Part shown: positions 43,175-55,093 of the stretch, one piece after another
Numbering within the stretch: position 1 is the first letter of the stretch
Layout: each line of letters starts with the position of its first letter
Assembly: GCA_003550305.1 (NCBI GenBank)
Contig: QKYT01000067.1
Span: forward strand, 48,930-112,929
Length of the DNA stretch: 64,000 nucleotides
Reading direction: 5' to 3'
Source: Glomus cerebriforme
Lineage: Eukaryota; Glomeromycota; Glomeromycetes; Glomerales; Glomeraceae
Made by a program: the position numbers and the translations under genes
The notes under the pieces: generated by a model
Databases searched by the model: none
What the model was told of the DNA's origin: nothing
The model's input: only the letters and a program-made list of their open reading frames with translations

Positions 43175-44608
43175 ATGAAGAAATTCACCTTCTTTTTTAT
43201 AGCATTATTGTGTTTACTTCAAATTAAAATAGAAGTAAACGCTCAGTTAACCCCTTCTTATCGTAAATTACATAGCGCGATTTTCATCGAAAAAAAACTT
43301 TATATTTTCGGCGGGATTATGAATTATGTTGATCCCATTCTTTTAACTGATCCAAATAATGTATTTTTTTATCTTGACATGTCAACTCCATTTGATACTT
43401 CAAATTTACCATGGAAAATACCACCAAATAATATAGAAAATCTCCCTTTAGAATCATTATCATCAACAGATACAGGAGGTGTTGCAGCAAGTGTTGGAGG
43501 TATAAATAATAATACAATAGTCTTTATTAATAATGAAAAAGATAATGTAACAAATTCAATCTCGCCAGTTCACTTTTTTGATCCAGAAAATAATTTATGG
43601 AATACACAAAATATATCAGGAGATAGACCTATTGGTAGAAATCAAATGAGAACTGTTACTGACTATAATGGAAAAATATATTTGCTTACTGGGTTTGATT
43701 TTACCGTCCAAGGGGTAACCCGTTCTAATGGATTAATAATTTTTGATACAATAAATTTAAATTGTGAAATAAAAGATGCTCCTGTATCTAGGCTTGGTTA
43801 TGGTGCTACTTTCTTACCAAATGGAATAATAGTTTATATGGCTGGATGGGATAGAAACTATAATATTGCTCCAAATAATTTTAATGAAATATATTTATAT
43901 GATACGAATAATGATAAATGGGATATAAAAATCACTGCAGGAAGCATTCCACATGGTGATGCTGGTATAACATCAGTACTTGGATTAGATGGCAATCGAA
44001 TAATTGTTTTTGGAGGTGATAATGATAATAATAATAATTTATATGTATTGGATCTTAAAAATTATGAGTGGTATATACCAAAAGTTACGGGACAAAGCCC
44101 TGGATTTAAACGTGGTGAACATACTGCTAATGTAATTGGAAAATATATGGTTATTGCATTTGGTAAATATCTTATTTTCTTTTTTAATAAAATTATTTTG
44201 ATTCTTTATTTAAATATTATAAAAATATTATTTTTAGGTTCCAATGGTATTACTCAAGATAAATATAGATCAAGTGGTGAAAGTGATATACTTTTGCTTG
44301 ATATTAGTAATGATTCAGAATATGTTTGGACAACTTCTTTTGATCCCGCTTCATTAACAATCAACTCCCCATCACCAACATATTCCCCATCAACACCACC
44401 AAAAAATATAACTAGTAACGTTATAATTGGTTTAATAATTAGTTTAGTGATAGTTGTTGGTATTTTGTTAATAATTGCTTTCTTTCTTATAAGAAAATAT
44501 AAGAATACAAACAAAGCTATTCCAACTCCTGGTAATATTAAAAGTGAAATGATAGTATCTATTCCTAGTGAATATGAATTATCTCACGAAAAATCTAGAG
44601 TATATTAA
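43175..44608 (+). CDS. Secreted/type-I membrane kelch-repeat protein 1
   Basis: Exons 43175-44162 and 44238-44608, giving 452 residues. A signal peptide (FFFIALLCLLQIKIEVNA) precedes a kelch beta-propeller with repeated blades: LYIFGG, GRNQMRTVTDYNGKIYLLTG, GYGATFLPNGIIVYMAG, NRIIVFGGD and KYMVIAFG. Next is DISNDSEYVWTTSFDP, then a Ser/Pro/Thr linker. A single membrane helix (VIIGLIISLVIVVGILLIIA) follows at about residues 390-413, and a short tail with AIPTPG and SIPSEYELS closes the protein. The topology implies an extracellular propeller binding protein or sugar ligands; kelch domains are adaptors, so no enzyme activity is claimed. The intron is 75 bases with no in-frame stop, so an unspliced mRNA would encode 477 residues. 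Confidence 0.88.
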   Translation: MKKFTFFFIALLCLLQIKIEVNAQLTPSYRKLHSAIFIEKKLYIFGGIMNYVDPILLTDPNNVFFYLDMSTPFDTSNLPWKIPPNNIENLPLESLSSTDTGGVAASVGGINNNTIVFINNEKDNVTNSISPVHFFDPENNLWNTQNISGDRPIGRNQMRTVTDYNGKIYLLTGFDFTVQGVTRSNGLIIFDTINLNCEIKDAPVSRLGYGATFLPNGIIVYMAGWDRNYNIAPNNFNEIYLYDTNNDKWDIKITAGSIPHGDAGITSVLGLDGNRIIVFGGDNDNNNNLYVLDLKNYEWYIPKVTGQSPGFKRGEHTANVIGKYMVIAFGKYLIFFFNKIILILYLNIIKILFLGSNGITQDKYRSSGESDILLLDISNDSEYVWTTSFDPASLTINSPSPTYSPSTPPKNITSNVIIGLIISLVIVVGILLIIAFFLIRKYKNTNKAIPTPGNIKSEMIVSIPSEYELSHEKSRVY

Positions 44609-44755
44609 TAATTAATGATTATAATTTTAATAATAAACCAATTTATTAGTCTCATGATTTTTGTAATTAAAAAAAATGTATATATGCATGGCATCTGCAC
44701 TGTCTTTTGACGGAGTATGAAGTTACATAAATTTTAAATTTTTAAGTATTTTACT

Positions 44756-45410
44756 ATAGTATTTTGGAAATATTACTCGAAATAATGAACAAGAAAATTT
44801 ACAAGCCAAAATTTTTTCTTTTTATGGCATGAGCTCATATTCACTTAATTTTACTAATGAGATATAGCGTTATAATAATGGCGCAATTAGCAATCGGAAA
44901 TGAACTTCAGTCTCGTAGATTATTAATATTTCTAACATTTTTTTCTAAAAAAAAAAAATCAAAATCAAAATAAGAGTAAGTATAAATAGTGATACAATAT
45001 TCTTTATTAATAATGAAATTACTAACGCAACGTCACCAGATCACTATTATTTTAAATTGTATAATAAAAGATGCTCTTGTATCTAGACTTGGTCAATGGT
45101 GCTACTTTATTACCAAATGGAATAATAGTTTACATGACTTGATGGGAAAGAAACTATAATATTGCCCAAATAATTTTAATGAAGTATATTTATATGATAC
45201 GAATAATGATAAATGGGATATACAGTAAAACTTACTGTTGGAAACTTTCCAACCAGTGATGAGTTGTATTTTATCAGTAGGTGCTTCCTTTCTTATAAGA
45301 AGATACAAAAAACAAAGCTATTCCAACCCCTGATAACATAACAGATGAAAACATATTATCTATTCCTAGTGATTATGAATTATCTTATGGAAAATCATTT
45401 TTTTTTTTTA
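44756..45410 (+). pseudogene. Kelch membrane protein, decayed copy 4
   Basis: It starts with the duplicated kelch promoter (44756-44915). Then come fragments with large internal deletions: NSDTIFFINNEITNATSP, LNCIIKDALVSRLG, PNGIIVYMT, FNEVYLYDTNNDKWD, part of the membrane helix end (SFLIRRYKK), and the tail IPTPDNI ... SIPSDYELSYGKS. Several frameshifts. No complete product is possible. Confidence 0.82.
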
Positions 45411-45964
45411 TAGTTATTTATATCAGATATTTACATCAAAGTGGGTTACATTAATATTGTTTTTCGAACCAAAGAAATAAAAATCTGTGAATAATTTTCT
45501 TCTAGACTAAAATGGTTAATTTTTAAATTTAGTTTTCAATCATTTGTTCTATATCAAATATCCGGACTTAGACGATCGATCCAATCGATAATGGATGAGA
45601 ATGAACACCATATTGCGACACCGCTAAATGGTATGAAAGTTAGGTTACATTAATATGCGACCTAGAAATTTTTAATAAAAATAACAATCCTTATTTTTTG
45701 AAACTATTGAAAACATTGTATTTGAACACACGGGGATCCCAAGCGTTTTAGGAGTAGGTTTACTAAAATTAGCACAAATAAATTTGTTTCGGATTCGAAT
45801 ATTTTGATTAATTAGAAAAAAAAAACAAAGAAATAATTTTATGGCTAAACTGTTTTAATAATTTACTATTAATAAAATTAAATTCAATTTTCATTTATAT
45901 CTTACAAAGTCGCAATCTTATTAATTAAACCCTTTTTTTTTGTCATAATTTTTTTTTTTAAAAA

Positions 45965-47403
45965 ATGAAGCTCGCGATAATTTCCATACCATTATTATGT
46001 TTACTTCAAATTATAATAATAGTAAACGCTCAGTTAAACCCTTCTTTTCGTAAGTTACATAGCGCAGTTCTGATTGAAAACAGACTTTATATTTTTGGTG
46101 GATTTATGGATAATGCCGATCCTAAACTTTTAACTGATCCAAATAATGTATTTTTTTACCTTGATATGTCAATTCCATTTGATACTTCAAGCTTACCATG
46201 GAGAGCAATACCAGACAATGATAAAAATCTTCCTTTAGAATCATTGTCAACAATATTCACCGGAGGTGTAGCAGCGAGTATTGGAGGCATAAATAATCAT
46301 ACAATATTCTTTATTAATAATGAATCTACTAATGCAACATCTCCAGTTCACTCTTACGATTCACAAAATAATTTATGGAATACACAAATTATATCAGGAG
46401 ATAAACCTATTGGTAGAAATCAAATGAAAGTTATTACTGACTATAAGGGAAAAATATATTTGCTTACAGGCTTTGATTTTACTGACCAAGCGGGGGTAAA
46501 TCGTACTAGTGGAATGTTTATTCTTGATACAATAAATTTAAATTGTGTAATAAGAGATGCTCCTATATCTAGACTTGGTTATAGTGCTACTTTGTTACCA
46601 AATGGAATAATAGTTTACATAGCTGGATCGGAAAGAAACTATAATATTCCCCCAAATAATTTTAATGAAATATATTTATATGATACGAATAATGATAAAT
46701 GGGATATAAAACTTGCTACTGGAAACATTCCAACTAGTGATGCTGGTATATCATCAGTACTCGGATTAGATGGCAGTCGAATAATTGTTTTTGGAGGTGT
46801 CGCTGATAGTGATAATTTTTTAAATGTATTGGATCTTACAAACTATGAGTGGTTTGTACCAGAAGTTAGAGGAAAAGGTCCTGTATTTAATCGTGGTGAA
46901 CATACTGCTAATGTAGTTGGAAAATATATGGTTATTGCATTTGGTAAGTATAGTATATTAATTTTTTTTAATAAAATAAAATTGGTTTAAAAAATTAATT
47001 CCTTTATTTTTAATGTTATGTATTATTTTTAGGTTCTAATACTATTAGTCAAGTTAAATATAAATCAAGTGGTGAAAGCGATGTACTTTTGCTTGATATT
47101 AGTAACGATTCAGAATATATATGGACAACTTCTTTTGATCCCACTCCATTAACAAATTTAAACTCTACATCCTCGTCACCAGCAGAACCTTTGGCATCAT
47201 CAGAGAATGATAATAAAACTATTATAATTGGTTGTATTATTGGTTTAATATTACTTGTTAGTATTTTATCAGTAGTAAGTGCTTACTTTTTTATAAGATA
47301 TCGTGAAAATATTAAGAAAACTTTTCAAACTTCTGGTAGTGAAAATGGAAAAATATCTATTCCTAGTGAATATGATTTATCTTATGGAAAATCTATAAAA
47401 TAA
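45965..47403 (+). CDS. Secreted/type-I membrane kelch-repeat protein 2
   Basis: Exons 45965-46943 and 47033-47403, giving 449 residues; the intron begins GTAAGTATAG and ends TTTTTAG, as in its paralogues. Signal peptide IPLLCLLQIIIIVNA, then the propeller starting QLNPSFRKLHSAVL and LYIFGG, with blades as in copy 1 and DSRIIVFGG-type repeats. After SEYIWTTSFDP comes a Ser/Ala-rich linker, then a membrane helix (TIIIGCIIGLILLVSILSVV). The tail ends SIPSEYDLSYGKS. Its closest relative appears to be the copy at 48063: they share GKGPVF and SDNFLNVLDLTN. It probably sits in the plasma membrane with the propeller outside. Confidence 0.9.
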
Positions 47404-47764
47404 TAGAAGGATTATTATAAATGTATTTTATTTAAATTTAATTTTGGTATCTAAATAAATAAATATATAAAATGGTATCAATATTTTTTTATATATATTC
47501 CGAAAAAAAAGAAGTATATTTTATAACTATTTAAAATTTTAAATATGATAGTACTATTGAATTAATTTACCAATAGGAAATTACATTGAATACATTGAAT
47601 ACACGTGAGTTACAGTATCTACGTTCAAAACCTTTCCATCATATTTTACGCTTCATTTTCCTGTTTTATTTTGTGATGCTCAATTTTTAGCGTTAAAGAA
47701 CTGGCTTTCTTATTATTAAATCTCTGATAATCATTAATCATTCAACTTGCAATCGTGGTCTAAC

Positions 47765-47853
47765 CCGCCGATCTGCATAATGCATATAATAGTTTTGATG
47801 GGGAAATTCCCATCAAAACATTATTAAAATATCACAATTCCACAAATCGGCGG
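47765..47853. repeat. Nested inverted repeat upstream of kelch gene 3
   Basis: The outer arms CCGCCGAT (47765-47772) and ATCGGCGG (47846-47853) enclose an inner perfect hairpin. Its arms are GTTTTGATGGG (47792-47802) and CCCATCAAAAC (47809-47819), around a 6-base loop GAAATT. It lies about 210 bases upstream of the 48063 start. A small transposon remnant or a regulatory hairpin are both possible. Confidence 0.8.
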
Positions 47854-48062
47854 ATAGGCTGGATTTTTTAACTAAAAAAAAAATATATATTAAAATCTCT
47901 GTCATTGTGTTTCATAAATATAAATGTCGAATGCCGATCACTTAATTGATTCATTTTAGAATTATTTCTGAAACACGCCAGTTTTTCCTGCATGCAATCT
48001 ATTAGTAATAATATTTCATTTGTTATTTATGATTAAAATTTTCTTTCTAGAATTTTTAAAAA

Positions 48063-49511
48063 ATGAAGTTCCCATTCTTTTTTATATCATTATGTTTACT
48101 ACAAATTATGATAAAAGTAAATGCTCAGTTAAGCCCTTCTTTTCGTAAATTACATAGCGCGGTTCTAGCTGAAAAAAGGCTTTATATTTTTGGTGGATTT
48201 CATGATTCTGCTTTAACTCCTCAAAATGAAGCTCTATTGAATAATAATCTAGATGACAGATTTTTTTATCTTGACGTATCAATTCCATTTGATACTTCAA
48301 ACTTACCATGGAGAGCAATACCAGATAATGTAAAGAATCTTCCTTTAGGATCATTGTCAACAATAGTTTCCGGAGGTGTGGGAGCAAGTATTGGAGGTAT
48401 AAATAGTGATGCGATATTCTTTATTAATAATGAATTTACTAATACAACACCTCCAGTTCACTCTTATAATGCACAAAATAATTTATGGAATACACGAACT
48501 ATATCAGGAGATAGACCTATTGGTAGAAATCAAATGAAACCCATTACTGATAATAATGGGAAGATACATCTGCTTACAGGGTTAAGTTTTACTGACAAAG
48601 CAGGGGTAACTCGTTCTAATGGAATAATTGTTTTAGATACGATAAATTTAAATTGTATAATAAGAGATGCTCCTATAACTAGGCTTGGTTATGGTGCTAC
48701 TTTGTTACCTAATGGAAAAATAGTTTATATGGCTGGATGGGATCCAGTATTTGTTCTTCCTCCAGATAATTTTAAAGAAATATATTTATATGATACTAAT
48801 ACTGGTCAATGGGATATAAAACTTACTACTGGAAACTTTCCAACTAGTGATGCTGGTATATCAACAGTACTCGGATTAGATGGCAGTCGAATAATTGTTT
48901 TTGGAGGTGATGTTGATAGTGATAATTTTTTAAATGTATTGGATCTTACAAACTTTGAATGGTTTATACCAGAAGTTAGAGGAAAAGGTCCTGTATTTAA
49001 ACGTAGTGAACATACCGCTAATGTAATTGGAAAATATATGGTTATTGCATTTGGTAAGTATATTAATTTTTTTAATAAAATAAAATTGATTTAAAAATAA
49101 TTTCTTTATTTTAAATATCATATATATTATTATTTAGGTTTGAATGGTATTGATCAAGCTAAATATAAATCAAATGGTGAAAGTGATGTACTTTTGCTTG
49201 ATATTAGTAATAATTCACAATATATGTGGACAACTTCTTTTGATCCTACTCCGTTTACAATTGATCCCACATCATCACCATCACCAGCAAATTCATCATC
49301 AACAACAAAAAATGATAATAAAAATGTTATAATTGGAATTGTGATTGGTATAGTAATAATATTGAGTATTTTATCAGCATCAGCAGTAATTTTTATAAGA
49401 CGACGTAGAAATATAACAAAAGCCATTCCAACACCTGGTGACACGAATGGTAACATAATATCTATTCCTAGTGATTATGAATTATCTTATGAAAATTCTA
49501 GACGGATTTAG
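48063..49511 (+). CDS. Secreted/type-I membrane kelch-repeat protein 3
   Basis: Exons 48063-49053 and 49138-49511, giving 454 residues. Signal peptide (FPFFFISLCLLQIMIKVNA), then QLSPSFRKLHSAVL. The first blade carries an insertion (TPQNEALLNNNLDDRF) absent from the other copies. The blades GYGATLLPNGKIVYMAGW and SRIIVFGGD follow, then SQYMWTTSFDP and a Ser/Pro linker. The helix VIIGIVIGIVIILSILSASA comes next, and the tail reads AIPTPGDTN ... SIPSDYELSYENS. The conserved extracellular frame with variable loops suggests family diversification by tandem duplication. Confidence 0.9.
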
Positions 49512-50345
49512 AAATTTTTTCTTTAAATTATTTAATATTTTTAATAATAATAAAGTTTTGTAACATTAGCATTATTGATCAAAAAGTTAATGATTAAACT
49601 TATCTCAATAAATATAATTTGCAAGCGTGAACAAGTTCAAAAGGTTAAATAAATCCAAGTTTTAAAGAATTAATGTAAATGATTTTTGAATATTCCTATA
49701 AAATAAATAAATGGTAAAAAATTAAACGCGAAGGGACATGAAACCTATAATGACGCGTTTTTTTTTAATTTTTTTTACACGAATTTTTTTGATTGGCGAT
49801 ACAATAATAATGAAAAGGATACTAAGATTATCATTCTTTCATCAATTCTATCAAAATGAGAGTTGATACTATTAATATATTGCTTATTGAATATTGACAG
49901 TAGTACAAATTGTAACAAATCATAAGCAAAAGTTATTCTTGCATTGTTATTGTAATCGGCTCGGCCAAAAATTAATTTTTTGATTATCATATTTTTATTT
50001 ATAATATATTTATAATACAAAAATAATTAATTTTTTTTAATTGTTTCATAGTACAAATGCATTAAGATAGTAAAATTTTGATATCAATGATTCATTAAAT
50101 TTGACACGTGATTTAATGTGATTTCTCAAAATCACGTGATAAATGCCGTCTTTTTTCTTGAACAAATCATTAAATTCGTGAAAAAGTTTATAGTAAAATT
50201 TGGGTATCAAATATAACAAACACATGAATTAATTATACTGTATAAAAATAATTATAACTTTATTGATAATAATTCATAAAAATATTCAATACAATGTTAG
50301 AAAATAAATAAAAAATTGTAAAAAAAAAATATATAAATATTAACC
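49512..50345. other. Intergenic, no gene seen
   Basis: This is the 3' flank of the kelch gene and of the convergent gene at 50346. A frame at 49775-50020 has no coding features. Confidence 0.5.
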
Positions 50346-50942
50346 CTAAAAATTGTTAAAATCGATAAATGATCCGTTTGAATCAAGTTGAAATTGAGTT
50401 TTCGAATCATCTGTAACGATATTTGAGGAAGAAGAATCAAAATAATTAAGATCTTGATTTTGCATATTATTATTTAAGTTTACAATGGGTGAAGAAGGAG
50501 TAGGTGAAGTAGGTGAAGTAGGTACAATGAAAATTTTGAACCCTGGAATTTCAAATCTAAAAATTTCATTCGTTTGACAAGAATTTAAAAATGAAGGAGA
50601 AGACATATTTTGAATAGTTTGGGATGGATTTTGAACCAAATTTTGGTCAACATTATAATTGGTATACTGCGGCGCATGGGATGAGGAAAGATATTCATTA
50701 TTCACAAAGTTGTCAGTTGTAATTGACGTGTTTGGGTGAGAAGGTGGAATAATATTATCATCCGTTACGGAAAAGTAATCGGTATTGCTGCAAGAAGCAT
50801 CTACGTTATTGTAAAAATCATTTGAAGATTGTCCCATATGGGTTACATTTGTTGGTAGTTGATTATTGAATCTATTAAATCTATTATCAATAGATTCTGA
50901 ATTATACGCATTATTATTTTGTAAGTGATAATTATAACTCAT
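50346..50942 (-). CDS. Asn/Ser-rich low-complexity protein of unknown function
   Basis: A 198-residue intronless frame with no signal peptide or membrane helix. Composition is dominated by Asn, Ser, Gln, Asp and Tyr (NYHLQNNNAYNSES, NVDASCSNTDYFS). A single more ordered core near residue 130 (FRFEIPGFKIFIVP) is followed by TSPTSPTPSSP. This profile resembles activation or scaffold regions of fungal regulatory proteins, but no DNA-binding domain is visible. The absence of stops over 198 codons in a sequence this AT-rich supports it being real. Confidence 0.55.
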   Translation of the reverse strand: MSYNYHLQNNNAYNSESIDNRFNRFNNQLPTNVTHMGQSSNDFYNNVDASCSNTDYFSVTDDNIIPPSHPNTSITTDNFVNNEYLSSSHAPQYTNYNVDQNLVQNPSQTIQNMSSPSFLNSCQTNEIFRFEIPGFKIFIVPTSPTSPTPSSPIVNLNNNMQNQDLNYFDSSSSNIVTDDSKTQFQLDSNGSFIDFNNF

Positions 50943-52251
50943 CGTGTATTATAAAATATTTTTTTTGGGGGGATGAGGGAAATTATTCAAAAGAGGTGGT
51001 TTTTATAATGAATAAGTAATCAAAAAACTTAGGAAAAAAGATCTACAAAATAAACTACAAATTAAGTAATATATCAAGATCCTCACTGATAGAAATCGAC
51101 AATGAAAAACAAATAATACAAATAATAAAGCACGTCTGGAATGTAACTGTGGCGCAGAAAAATTTTGCAAAAAAATATTTCCTCAATATATAAAGCTTTT
51201 AAAAAACACGCAATATGTGTATTTTTGCCCGCTCTGCAAGTTTATTTAGAGTAGCAAAGGTGATTTTGAAGGTCGTTTTTGACTTATTTCAATAAAAACA
51301 CTTTTTCGTTAAAATTAATCTAACCATTTTTGGAAATGATCGGCAACAACATTGTATCTGAGATATTCCATATATAGCATTTGTACTATAATAGTCATTC
51401 GAATATTTTTTAACCTAATAAAAAAATATAAACTTATTTTGTTTAATAAATTTATTATTGGTTTATTTTTAGCGATGAGATTTTTCGGATGTCATTGAAT
51501 ACAAAATCGACAACTAAATGGTTTAAACTTACATAATCTTTATATTCTTATTGTAATGCAAAATATGCTTTGTAAATGCTGAATATGATCGTGCTTGCTT
51601 ATCCTTGCAAATGCCAATATTCTTATTTATTCAAAAACAATGTACCGTACGAGATTTTTTAAATATTCGTACTGGTTAAATCCTACTATACTACTTTTTT
51701 GCGTCAAATATAAAATTAAAATTTTCATTTTAAACTTGAAAGAACCTTCACTTCTCTTGTTCTGTTTTATTACCAACTTCTGCTTTTTAATAACATCAAC
51801 CTTTCGTAAATTAATTTAACGAGGACCAGAATTATATCTTTTTTCTAATAGTGAATTAATACTCAAGTATATCTCGCTTATTTTGTATTTGCTTTTAAGC
51901 ACGTCATATAACAAATATGCTCGTTAGGCTTTTGGTTTTATGGTTTTATACTTTACTGATTGCGTAAATAATGAGTTCCATATAAAAAAAAAATTTTTTT
52001 GGGATGATCAAATTCCTAACGTAAATTGTAAAGTTTGCTATTTTTGGAAAGAAAGATTATCAAACGTTTTGGGATTTCGGCTTATCTGTTATCCAGAGGC
52101 TTAAAAATTCATAATTATATACTTGTATTCCTTGTATTCTCCTTCTTCTGGTAAGTTACAACATAAAATTATTATGTTTCACGCCATTTACATTTCTTAT
52201 TAATTTGAGAAACCCTTTTAGATTTTTATTATTTTTATTCAAAAATAAAGT
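50943..52251. other. Intergenic, no gene seen
   Basis: AT-rich DNA between divergent genes. The frame at 51595-51819 is not supported by codon pattern or motifs. The last 100 bases form the leader of the STR2-type gene. Confidence 0.5.
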
Positions 52252-52456
52252 ATGCCTTCAACATCTTATTCACCACCAACAGAAATTGGAAGTCCAATAC
52301 CAGCAAATACATCACATGCAATATCAGTTACATTACCAACATGGCGAGATAATGTTGATTATGAAGAAGCAGCGGATAGGGTAGTTAGTCGTATGAAAAG
52401 CGGTTATCCAAGATTTTTCATTCAACCTCAAATAAAAAAGGTAATTATATTTATTT

Positions 52457-52496
<40 letters not shown>

Positions 52497-54719
52497 CCTA
52501 AAAACATATATTNNNNNNNNNNNNNNNNNNNNNNNNNNNNNNNNNNNNNNNNNNNNNNNNNNNNNNNNNNNNNNNNNATCCAAGATTTTTCATTCAACCT
52601 CAAATAAAAAAAAAAATTATATTTAATTTTATAAAATTAAAAAAAAAAAAAAAAAAAAAAAGAAAATTGCAAATTTAAAGAATATAATCTAACATTACTT
52701 TCTTTTCGATAAACTATCAAAGTTGATTACAATATGTGATGAGAAATTTGCTAAATCAACAGAAACATGTTTATTGTTTCCAAGTCGTAAACCAGCACAA
52801 AGATGTCGAGATTTTATTCGTCAATTTTATAAACAAACGACACCGACATCATTATCAACTTCAATACCATGTGTTCGATTAGCTGAAATTACAGTTATTC
52901 CGCCTGATCAAACAAAATCTCCATTGCAAGGGAGTGTAACTCTTCATGTAGTTTTATTTCCTAAGGATGCATTTTCCATGGCAAAGTTATATTGGCAACA
53001 TACGGGAGAAGGAATAAGTTCAAGATGTGCTGAATATTCTTTAAATATTATTCAAGCTAAACATGATGAAAAAATTTCTATTATTGAAAATTGTAGCGGA
53101 AAATCATCAATTTCTTTAAGAAGACCAATATTTCATAAACGTTATTCTTCAAATACACGAGCAAACATTAGAACTAATTTTGATAAAGATTCTAATGTAA
53201 CTGGTCCTAATTCGCCAACATCGCCTACATCACCAACTGATTCAACTTATACTGAAAATTCAGCTACTGTAGAAGAAAATTTTTATGTAGAAGAAAGATA
53301 TGGTCGTAATCTTCCTATTACATTCACAGATAAAGCTAAAATTGCACTTAGAAGAAGAATTGCCGGTGTTCTTGGTATTGAAAATCAAAATGATGACGGC
53401 AAAAGTGATGGTAGTAATGATAATTTAGATGATGTTATAAATAGAAAAATTGAGAGTACGAATGTTGCTGAAAGAGGTGTTAAGGGTGTTACTGAAGACG
53501 ACGTATTTTTATTTTCTACTGGGATGAGTTCAATTTTTCATGCTCATAGATACATCCTAAATGTCTTTCCTCCAAATAAAAGCATCTGTTTCGGGTAAGC
53601 ATTATATTTAGAGTAAATATTTATAAAAACAGGGCTAATCATATTTTAAAATTTTTTTTCAATTTTGTTTTTTTAATAGATTTCCGTATGTTGATACATT
53701 AAAAATTTTGGAAAAATTTGGGCCAGGATGTCATTTTTATGGAAATGGATCATCAGAAGATATTGATAATATAGAAAACTTATTAGAGTCGGGAGAAAAA
53801 ATTTTAGCATTGTTCTGTGAATTTCCATCAAATCCATTGTGTAAATCATCAGATTTAAAAAGATTAAGACTATTAGCTGATAAATATGATTTTTTAATTG
53901 TAATTGATGAAACTATTGGTAATTTTGTTAATGTTAACGTATTAGAATGGGCCGATATTTTAGTTTCTAGTTTAACTAAAATCTTTAGTGGTGCTAGTAA
54001 TGTTATGGGTGGTGGGTGAGTGATACATTTAACATAATTTTTATAACAAAATCATGTTATTTTTTTTTTAAACCAATTTTTTTTTTTATTAAATCTAATA
54101 TTTAGGTTGGTTTTGAATCCTCAAAGAAAACATTATGAAAAATTAAAACAAGTAATCAAGCAAGACTATGAAGATTTAGTTTGGGGTGAAGATGCTATAT
54201 TTTTAGAAAGGAATTCTAGGACTTTTCGTGATCGTATTCTAAAAATCAATGAAACTGCTGAAGAATTATGTGATTTTCTTTCCAAAAGTCCGAAAGGTAA
54301 ACAAGCATAAATTTCAATTTCTTTTTTTTCTTTTTTAAAAGAAAATTAAAACCTAACTTTTTTACTTTTAAATAATTTTAGTTAAGAAGGTATATTATCC
54401 AAAATATATTACACCAGAAATATATTCACAATATAAAAAAGTGAATGGAGGTTACGGAGGATTATTTTCGTTAACTTTCTATTCATCAAAAGCTTCACAA
54501 CAATTTTTTGATTCTTTACCTATAGCAAAAGGTCCGTCCTTGGGTACAAATTTTACTTTAGCTTGTCCTTACACTATACTTGCTCATTATTTAGAATTAG
54601 ATTGGGCTGCTAAATTTGGCGTTGAAGCTGGTTTAGTTAGAGTTAGTGTTGGCTTAGAAGATAGAAAAGTATTGTTGGAAGGATTTCAAAAAGGATTAGA
54701 TGCTATTACCGATGAATAA
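52252..54719 (+). CDS. STR2: Cystathionine gamma-synthase, STR2 type
   Basis: Five exons in frame: 52252-52440, 52723-53594, 53680-54015, 54106-54296, 54382-54719, giving 641 residues, close to yeast Str2. The enzyme is PLP-dependent and makes cystathionine from an O-acyl-homoserine and cysteine (transsulfuration). Seen: the N-terminal fungal extension ([26 protein letters not shown]); [35 protein letters not shown]; and IDETIGNF with the PLP-binding lysine in [16 protein letters not shown]. The end has [17 protein letters not shown] Ser/Pro/Thr linker ([12 protein letters not shown]) lies within the middle insert. Intron 1 holds an assembly gap, and its acceptor is AAG at 52722. Cytosolic methionine/cysteine metabolism. 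Confidence 0.92.
52513..52577. other. Assembly gap (65 N) with duplicated flanks
   Basis: The end of exon 1 and the intron start (ATCCAAGATTTTTCATTCAA, then CCTCAAATAAAAAA) at about 52408-52440 reappear directly after the Ns at 52578-52612. Poly-A runs lie on both sides. The second copy is almost certainly the same locus assembled twice, not a real duplicate exon. Confidence 0.88.
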
Positions 54720-55093
54720 TGGACATAGAGTGGGGGGTATGAGAATATCTAAAAAGGTAATAAGTTAGAAAATATAAAAAATTCCAATTTAATTTTTAAT
54801 TCTTTATAATAACAAGTATATATATATTTATATATATATACACTAACAAAATAAAAAAAGGCAATATTTGAAAAAAAAATATAGTAAAAAGTAGTGATTG
54901 TTCATTGTTCAACAATCATTTACCAAAACAACACAAAGTATTTACAGTATATACGCATATACGCATGTTGCACATAGGATTTTATTGGTTAAAATATGTC
55001 AAATTTAAAGGTATATTTATAACAATACAAAATAATATAATATGATGATGACAAAAAAAATTATAAATTTCACCCTTTAAATTTTTCAAATTT
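54720..55093. other. Intergenic between convergent genes
   Basis: 3' flanks of STR2 and the CBS protein; AT-rich with (TA)n near 54818-54840. No gene. Confidence 0.55.

Noticed and set aside
43175..44608. Galactose oxidase or other enzyme for the kelch proteins
   Set aside because: Only propeller blades are visible; no copper ligands or catalytic domain could be identified.
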